Below the pieces are notes generated by a model. That model made no database searches and had not been told where the DNA came from. It was given only the letters and a program-made list of their open reading frames with translations. Positions 22,613 to 27,087 of a DNA stretch of 27,087 nucleotides are shown here, piece after piece. This stretch comes from Erythrobacter sp. 34-65-8. Its GTDB lineage: Bacteria > Pseudomonadota > Alphaproteobacteria > Sphingomonadales > Sphingomonadaceae. Within the stretch, counting starts at the first letter, position 1; the number at the start of each line of letters is the position of its first letter. Made by a program: the position numbers and the translations under genes. The DNA lies in contig NCJP01000002.1 of NCBI GenBank assembly GCA_002278985.1, forward strand, positions 1 to 27,087. Reading direction: 5' to 3'.

Positions 22613-24325
22613 TCACAGCGGCGGGTTTTCCTCGAGCCGGTCGAGCGCGGCCAGCAACTGCTCGCGCGCCTCGGCAATCAACCGCTTGTCCTGCTTGTCG
22701 ATCACGCCCTGGAAATCGGTGATCCAGTCACCGATGGTCTGGCGCACATGCCCGGTAAAGCTCTCGTAGCAGCGCCCCGCGCGGGCCATGGCAGCGACGT
22801 TCTCGGCCTCGTCGCGCGGGTGGACCTTGAGCGCCTGCAAGGCCTTCCGGCTCGCGTCGAGGTCCTTCGAAGTACGCCCGTCCTCCTCGTCCACGATCAC
22901 CAGGTTCTTGTGCAGCCCGCTTTCCGGCACCGTCACGTCGACTTCCAGCAGCCCGCTGGTATCGTAGGTGAAGCGCACTTCGATCCCCACCTGTCCGGCG
23001 GGCTTGGCCGGCACGGTAATCCGGGTGGTGCCAAGCCTGACGTTCTGGGCAACGTCACGCGCCTCGCCCTGATAGACGTTGAATTCGACCTCGCGCTGGT
23101 TGTCACGAATGGTCGAGAACCATTCCATCCGGCTGACCGGCACCGGCGTGTTGCGCTCGATGATCGGGGCGAAGATCCCGGTCTGCAGATTGCCGAAGCG
23201 GTCATGGGTGGAAGTGTCGACGCCCAGTGTGAACGGCGCGACATCGGTGATGCGGATTTCATCGAGCCCGCCGTCCTTCGCCAGCAGGCCCGCCTGCACC
23301 GCTGCCCCCAGGGCCACCGCATGGTCAGGATGGACAGAATGGTTGGGGAACCGGCCGAACATCCGGGTCAGGGCCTTGCGCACCACCGGCATCCGCGTTG
23401 CCCCGCCAACCAGCACGATTTCCGACAGGCTCTTCAGGTCGATGCCGGAATCGCGCAAGCTGCGGATGACCGGGTCACGCAGCCGCTTGATCAGGCCCTG
23501 GGCTGCCTCCTCGAATGCTTCGCCGCCTGCCGTTGCAGCGAACCGGTCATCGCCGACGGTGACGGCAAAATCGGCTTCCGCCTGGTCCGACAGCGCACGG
23601 CGGGCCTTCTCCGCCGCCAGATTGAGCAACGCCTTGCGCCGTTCGGGAGAGAGACGAGCCAGCGCGGCAGCAGCGCCCTCGCCCAGCCAGGGCTCCATCA
23701 ACTGGATCATGATCTGGTTGAAGTCGTCCCCGCCGAGCCGGTTGTCACCTGCCGAGGCCCGCACTTCGACGATCCCGTCGAACATCTCGACGATCGAGAC
23801 ATCGAACGTTCCCCCGCCAAGATCGAACACCAGGAATGGCTCGCGGTCACCGCGATCCTGCAAGCCATAGGCGAGCGCGGCAGCGGTCGGCTCGTTGATC
23901 AGGCGGCGCACCTCGAGCCCGGCAATCTCGCCGGCGCGGCGGGTGGCGCGGCGTTGCTTCTCGTTGAAATAGGCGGGGACAGTGATCACCGCCTCGGTCG
24001 GGCGTTCACCGAACGCCTGCTCCACGTCCTCGACCAGCGACGTCAGCACCACCGCCGAAAGCTCCTCGGCGGTGAAACTGCGCTTGCCCAGCTTCACGGT
24101 CGCTTCGGTGCCCATCATCCGCTTGAAACTGGTGACGGTTTCCTCGGGGTGGGTGGCCATCCGGTCGAGCGCCGCAGCCCCCGTCCAGACCTGGCCGGTT
24201 CGGTCAATCGACACCGCCGATGGGGTCAGCAGCTCGCCCAGCGCGTTGGGCACGAGCTGCGACCGCTCGTCTCGCCACACGGCGACCGCGCTGTTGGTGG
24301 TGCCGAGATCGATCCCGATCAGCAT
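22613..24325 (-). CDS. hscC: HscC-type Hsp70 chaperone
   Basis: A 570-residue Hsp70. The ATPase domain has 'IGIDLGTTNS' (3-12), 'INEPTAAALAYG' (143-154), 'FDLGGGTFDVS' (167-177) and 'LVGGATRMP' (305-313). The substrate-binding domain (about 360-480) keeps 'TLGVDTSTHDRFGNLQTGIFAPIIERNTPVPVS'-type start (given by its ends), but the lid is short and lacks the EEVD-like tail of DnaK, so the length is near that of HscC rather than DnaK (about 640). 'DIGVETS' of DnaK reads 'TLGVDTS' here. With the adjacent J-like membrane gene it forms a specialised chaperone pair; substrates are unknown. A 76-nt gap with a hairpin precedes it, likely containing its promoter. Confidence 0.9.
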   Translation of the reverse strand: MLIGIDLGTTNSAVAVWRDERSQLVPNALGELLTPSAVSIDRTGQVWTGAAALDRMATHPEETVTSFKRMMGTEATVKLGKRSFTAEELSAVVLTSLVEDVEQAFGERPTEAVITVPAYFNEKQRRATRRAGEIAGLEVRRLINEPTAAALAYGLQDRGDREPFLVFDLGGGTFDVSIVEMFDGIVEVRASAGDNRLGGDDFNQIMIQLMEPWLGEGAAAALARLSPERRKALLNLAAEKARRALSDQAEADFAVTVGDDRFAATAGGEAFEEAAQGLIKRLRDPVIRSLRDSGIDLKSLSEIVLVGGATRMPVVRKALTRMFGRFPNHSVHPDHAVALGAAVQAGLLAKDGGLDEIRITDVAPFTLGVDTSTHDRFGNLQTGIFAPIIERNTPVPVSRMEWFSTIRDNQREVEFNVYQGEARDVAQNVRLGTTRITVPAKPAGQVGIEVRFTYDTSGLLEVDVTVPESGLHKNLVIVDEEDGRTSKDLDASRKALQALKVHPRDEAENVAAMARAGRCYESFTGHVRQTIGDWITDFQGVIDKQDKRLIAEAREQLLAALDRLEENPPL

Positions 24326-24370
24326 GTTCTGGCTAAGACCCCTGCTCTGTGCTTCCGCCTCTTAGCAGCG

Positions 24371-24394
24371 CAAACCGCTCTTTCCAGCGGTTTG
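24371..24394 (-). terminator. Perfect 9-bp hairpin between DUF2059-like gene and hscC
   Basis: CAAACCGCT-ctttcc-AGCGGTTTG, a perfect stem starting 7 nt beyond the stop of the DUF2059-like gene on the minus strand. No U-tract follows (next bases CGCTGC), so it is a weak or partial terminator or an mRNA-stability element. It marks the likely border between the pgm group and the hscC group. Confidence 0.45.
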
Positions 24395-24401
24395 GACCGC
24401 G

Positions 24402-25214
24402 CTACCACGCCGCGTTGGCGGGCTCTTCAGACGAGTTGAGGGCCTGCGCCTTCAGATCGTCGGCCGGCACCCCGAGCAACTCCGCAAGCCGGGTCAGTTC
24501 GCTGTCACCAAGCTCGGCAGCCGTGCGGGCCGGAGGCAGATGTGCGGTCTTGGCCTGCATTTCCTCGATCATTGCCGGCATCATGTCGAGCATGGCGGGC
24601 ATCATTTCATTCATCGCCGACATGACCTGGGGATCGGCATAGATCAGCATCGATTCCCCGGCATAACGCGCGCCGACCGGCGTGCCGAAGAAGCCATGCA
24701 GTTCGCCCAGCTCCGCTGCGGTAAAGCGGGTCGCGAATGCCCGCGCGAGCCCTGCGCGGTAACCCGGCTCGATCCGGTCCATCAGGCGGGTGACCATATC
24801 GACCGAGACCTGCCCCATGATGCGGTTGCGTTCTTCGTAAGCGGGATCGAGAATGGCGGAAAGCTCGCCCAGCCGGGCATCGCCCATCGCGCTCAGTGCA
24901 CTTTCGTCCACTCCGCCGAGACGGGCGAGGTCGGCCAGCGGGACGTTCTGGATGGAACCCATGATCCCGTCCATCATCGGCCCCATCATCTGGTCCATCA
25001 TCTTGCGATAGGTACCGGCGGGAAACAGCTGCGCGACGACCTGTTCGGCCTGGGGCACGCGGGCCTGCTGCTCTGCGGTAAGTGGCTCGGCCGTGAACAT
25101 CTCGCCCATTGCGGACCTGAGCGCGGAGAAATCCGGTGCCGGGTCCTGTGCGGCTGCCGGTTGTGCGATCGCCAGCGCCATCGCGCCGACCAGAAGTGCG
25201 ACCCCCTTTTTCAT
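24402..25214 (-). CDS. Exported DUF2059-like protein
   Basis: A 270-residue protein with a signal peptide (about 1-23, ending PAAAQ). GAGAGGGACGG directly before ATG 25214 fixes the start. The mature protein is Met-rich with 'FPAGTYRKMMDQMMGPMMDGIMGS', and later 'YRAGLARAFATRFTAAELGELHGFFGTPVGARYAGES', in which 'FTAAELGELHGFFGTPVG' is the hallmark of DUF2059 (given by ends). Another Met-rich run is 'MNEMMPAMLDMMPAMIEEM'. Such proteins are periplasmic and of unknown role; Met clusters could bind Cu or be hydrophobic helices. It begins 10 nt after the pgm stop, so it shares its transcript. Confidence 0.8.
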   Translation of the reverse strand: MKKGVALLVGAMALAIAQPAAAQDPAPDFSALRSAMGEMFTAEPLTAEQQARVPQAEQVVAQLFPAGTYRKMMDQMMGPMMDGIMGSIQNVPLADLARLGGVDESALSAMGDARLGELSAILDPAYEERNRIMGQVSVDMVTRLMDRIEPGYRAGLARAFATRFTAAELGELHGFFGTPVGARYAGESMLIYADPQVMSAMNEMMPAMLDMMPAMIEEMQAKTAHLPPARTAAELGDSELTRLAELLGVPADDLKAQALNSSEEPANAAW

Positions 25215-25224
25215 TCCGTCCCTC

Positions 25225-26628
25225 TCAATGCCCTGCCTGAGGACCCCGTTCGAGGCCGCTTGCGGCAAGCTGTTCATCTATCTGTTCAAGCAGGCGCGCC
25301 AGCCCCGCTTCGCTGTCGCTTTCCGCCCGCGCGACCAGCACGTCCTGCGTGTTGGAGGCACGCAGCAACCACCAGCCATCGGCGGTGGTTACCCGCACAC
25401 CATCGGTATCGTTGACCTCGGCGGGCGAGGCAGCCAGCCGTGCCCTGACCTCGTCGATCGCGGCAAACTTGCGGGTCTCATCGACCTGGAAGCGCAGTTC
25501 GGGCGTGTTGAGCATGGCCGGCATGGCCGAGCGCAACTGGGTAACCGAGCGGCCCAGGCGCGCTGCCGCCGCAATCAGCCGGACCCCGGCGTAGAGCGCG
25601 TCGTCATACCCGTAATAGCTGTCAGCAAAGAATACGTGGCCGCTCATTTCGCCTGCCAGCGGCGCGCCAGTTTCCTTCATTTTGGACTTAATCAGCGAAT
25701 GGCCGGTCTTCCACATGACCGGCTTGCCGCCATGCGCGGTGACGTGGTCAAACAGCGCGCGGCTGGCCTTGACGTCGGCAATCACCGTCGCGCCGGGCAT
25801 CCGGGCGAGCAGGTCCTCGGCGTAGATCATCAGCAGCTGGTCACCCCAGATTACCCGGCCTTCCCCGTCGATCGCCCCGATCCGGTCACCATCGCCATCG
25901 AAAGCCACGCCGAAGTCGAGGTTCTTGTCCGCGACCAGCGCACGCAGGTCCGCCAGATTGGCTTCGACCGTGGGATCGGGATGATGATTGGGAAAATGGC
26001 CGTCGACTTCGGTATAAAGCAGGTGATGCTCCCCCGGCAGGCGGGCGGCGAGCAGTTCGAGCGCGGGGCCGGCGGCACCATTGCCTGCGTCCCAGCCGAT
26101 CCGCAGGCCCGCGAGCCTGGCGGGGTCCAGCCCGGTGAGCGGCTCGAGCATCCGCTCGACATAGGCTTCCAGCAGAGCGCGATCCTCGACCGCACCCGTA
26201 CCGCTGTCCCAGTCTCCGGCAGCCGCCATCCGGCCGAGGGTCTGGATATCCTCCCCAAAGAACGGGCGCCCCTGGAATACCATCTTGAAGCCGTTGTAAT
26301 TGGCGGGGTTATGGCTGCCGGTTATCTGAATGCCGCCATGCACATCTTCGGCTGACGCTTCGGCATAATAGAGCATCGGGGTGGCGCCCATCCCGATCCG
26401 GACGACGTCGCACCCGCTGGCGTTCAGCCCTTCGACAAGGGCGTGCTCGAGCATCGGCGAGCTGACCCGCCCGTCATAGGCCACCGCCACGCGGCTGCCG
26501 CCGGCACGGCGCAGCAGGGTGGCGAAGCTGCGCCCGATGGCACGGGCGTCGTCGGCCCCCAGGGTTTCGCCGATAATGCCGCGAATATCGTATTCCCGCA
26601 GGACGGAAGGGTGGAAAGTATGATTCAT
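25225..26628 (-). CDS. Phosphomannomutase/phosphoglucomutase
   Basis: A 467-residue alpha-D-phosphohexomutase interconverting mannose- or glucose-1- and -6-phosphate, feeding GDP-mannose or UDP-glucose for surface polysaccharide. Domain order: 'HPSVLREYDIRGIIGETL' and 'VAVAYDGRVSSP', the phosphoserine loop 'GIQITGSHNPANYNGFKMV', the Mg site 'FDGDGDRIGAID', the sugar-binding loop 'GEMSGHVFF', and the C-terminal phosphate loop 'WWLLRASNTQDVLV' (RASNT). This matches the dual-specificity PMM/PGM type (AlgC/ManB/XanA-like). ATG 26628 is chosen; the frame reaches further into the J-domain gene. The gene starts 10 nt after the J-domain stop. Confidence 0.94.
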   Translation of the reverse strand: MNHTFHPSVLREYDIRGIIGETLGADDARAIGRSFATLLRRAGGSRVAVAYDGRVSSPMLEHALVEGLNASGCDVVRIGMGATPMLYYAEASAEDVHGGIQITGSHNPANYNGFKMVFQGRPFFGEDIQTLGRMAAAGDWDSGTGAVEDRALLEAYVERMLEPLTGLDPARLAGLRIGWDAGNGAAGPALELLAARLPGEHHLLYTEVDGHFPNHHPDPTVEANLADLRALVADKNLDFGVAFDGDGDRIGAIDGEGRVIWGDQLLMIYAEDLLARMPGATVIADVKASRALFDHVTAHGGKPVMWKTGHSLIKSKMKETGAPLAGEMSGHVFFADSYYGYDDALYAGVRLIAAAARLGRSVTQLRSAMPAMLNTPELRFQVDETRKFAAIDEVRARLAASPAEVNDTDGVRVTTADGWWLLRASNTQDVLVARAESDSEAGLARLLEQIDEQLAASGLERGPQAGH

Positions 26629-26638
26629 GGCAGGTCTT

Positions 26639-26923
26639 TCAGCTTTCGTCGGGCAAGGCGGCCAGCAGCAGATCGCGCGCGGCATTCGCCTCGTGCACCT
26701 GCTCTGCAGTGCCGCCCCGGTCCGGGTGGACCATGGCGACCAGCCGCCTATGCGCGGCGATTATTTCACTCCGGTTAGCACTGGGCGGGACACCCAGCAG
26801 AGTGCGTGCCCGGGTCACGGCCTGCTGGCGGGTGGAAGTGCCCTTGAGATATTCCCACGGCCACTTTCCGAGCATCCAGCGGCAGGCGAGCGACGCCAGT
26901 GCCAACAGGATGAACAAGCGCAT
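26639..26923 (-). CDS. Tim14-like membrane J-domain protein
   Basis: A 94-residue protein. An N-terminal membrane helix (about 1-16, RLFILLALASLA) is followed by 'WMLGKWPWEYLKGT' and a compact C-terminal J domain: 'RARTLLGVPPSANRSEIIAAHRRLVAMVHPDRGGTAEQVHEANAARDLLL' (given by its ends), with a full HPDRGG motif at about 69-74. This order (membrane helix then J domain at the C-terminus) is that of mitochondrial Pam18/Tim14 and its alphaproteobacterial relatives. It should stimulate an Hsp70 at the membrane. The start overlaps the mipZ stop (TGATG at 26921-26925) and the stop is 10 nt before pgm. Confidence 0.85.
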   Translation of the reverse strand: MRLFILLALASLACRWMLGKWPWEYLKGTSTRQQAVTRARTLLGVPPSANRSEIIAAHRRLVAMVHPDRGGTAEQVHEANAARDLLLAALPDES

Positions 26924-27087
26924 CAGGCGGGTTCCAGTTCCAACGTGCGCTTCGCCCCGGCGGGCAGGTTAAGCCCCTGGACCAGACCGCGCAGTTCCTG
27001 CCGCGCGACCAGGTGGCTGGTGCCCAGCTCGCCCAGGTGCCCCTTGTCCAGCAAGGTCAGGCCCGAGGGGAACAGCTCGCGGTAGAT
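26923..27087 (-). CDS. mipZ: MipZ-like division-plane ATPase, C-terminal end only
   Basis: The last 54 codons of a gene running off the right edge. The fragment starts 'IYRELFPSGLTLLDKGHLGELG', continues 'TSHLVARQELRGLVQGLNLPAG' and ends 'RTLELEPA'. I recognise this as the C-terminus of MipZ, the ParA-like ATPase that forms a gradient from the ParB-bound poles and keeps FtsZ at mid-cell in alphaproteobacteria. The nucleotide-binding part lies outside the window, so the call rests on C-terminal resemblance and on the neighbouring J-domain and phosphomannomutase genes. Its stop shares one base with the next start (TGATG). Confidence 0.7.
   Translation of the reverse strand: MYRELFPSGLTLLDKGHLGELGTSHLVARQELRGLVQGLNLPAGAKRTLELEPA

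Noticed and set aside
22748..24439. A 563-codon open frame on plus opposite hscC
   Set aside because: Mirror of the Hsp70 coding frame; composition typical of an antisense shadow.

Overview
The window is GC-rich, densely packed DNA from an alphaproteobacterium. From position about 1,640 to the right end the gene content and protein styles point to the Sphingomonadales (Erythrobacteraceae/Sphingomonadaceae type): TonB-ExbB-ExbD-ExbD, secreted proteins with the 'EIVVCxR' motif, a MipZ-type C-terminus next to a small J-domain gene and phosphomannomutase, and a ligase-associated Lhr-type helicase. The first ~1.6 kb (TraR/DksA zinc-finger protein, small membrane protein, GapR, and a PSB/sulfotransferase-like segment) reads to me more like Rhodobacterales. 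The change falls inside one gene (999-1763): its first ~42 residues are the start of phenylalanyl-tRNA synthetase beta (PheT) and the rest is an unrelated protein. This is either a real deletion/fusion or an assembly chimera, and it is the most important point to check in this window.

Layout. 1-1763: partial DksA-like gene, a small coiled-coil-like protein, a two-helix membrane protein, gapR, and the PheT-N fusion. 1760-4494 (minus strand): rpmI-rplT, a terminator, an AraC-family regulator, then pheS; the regulator splits the usual rpmI-rplT-pheS-pheT cluster. 4625-7482 (minus): a membrane-anchored sulfatase/LtaS-like hydrolase and an inositol-monophosphatase-family histidinol phosphatase. 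7573-8517 (plus): a second AraC-type regulator, convergent with prs (PRPP synthetase, minus); the gap between them holds a long 35-bp hairpin. 9787-11085 (minus): an exported metal-dependent amidohydrolase. 11518-15346: glpX and hom (minus) separated by a small secreted-protein gene on plus, then an exported unknown protein. 15690-18293 (plus): tonB-exbB-exbD1-exbD2 with hairpins between genes and a strong terminator at the end.

18420-27087 is one long minus-strand block, read right to left: mipZ (partial), a Tim14-like J-domain protein, phosphomannomutase/phosphoglucomutase, a DUF2059-like exported protein, an HscC-type Hsp70, a membrane J-like protein that lacks the HPD motif, and the ligase-associated DEXH helicase. 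Spacing within hscC-J-like-helicase is 22-25 nt, so these three are probably one transcript. That would couple a specialised chaperone pair to a DNA-damage helicase.

Most genes are housekeeping: translation, PRPP, gluconeogenesis, threonine/methionine and histidine synthesis, outer-membrane energy transduction and cell-division positioning. I saw no tRNA, rRNA, CRISPR array, insertion sequence or prophage gene. Family assignments come from motif recognition by eye, without any database search.
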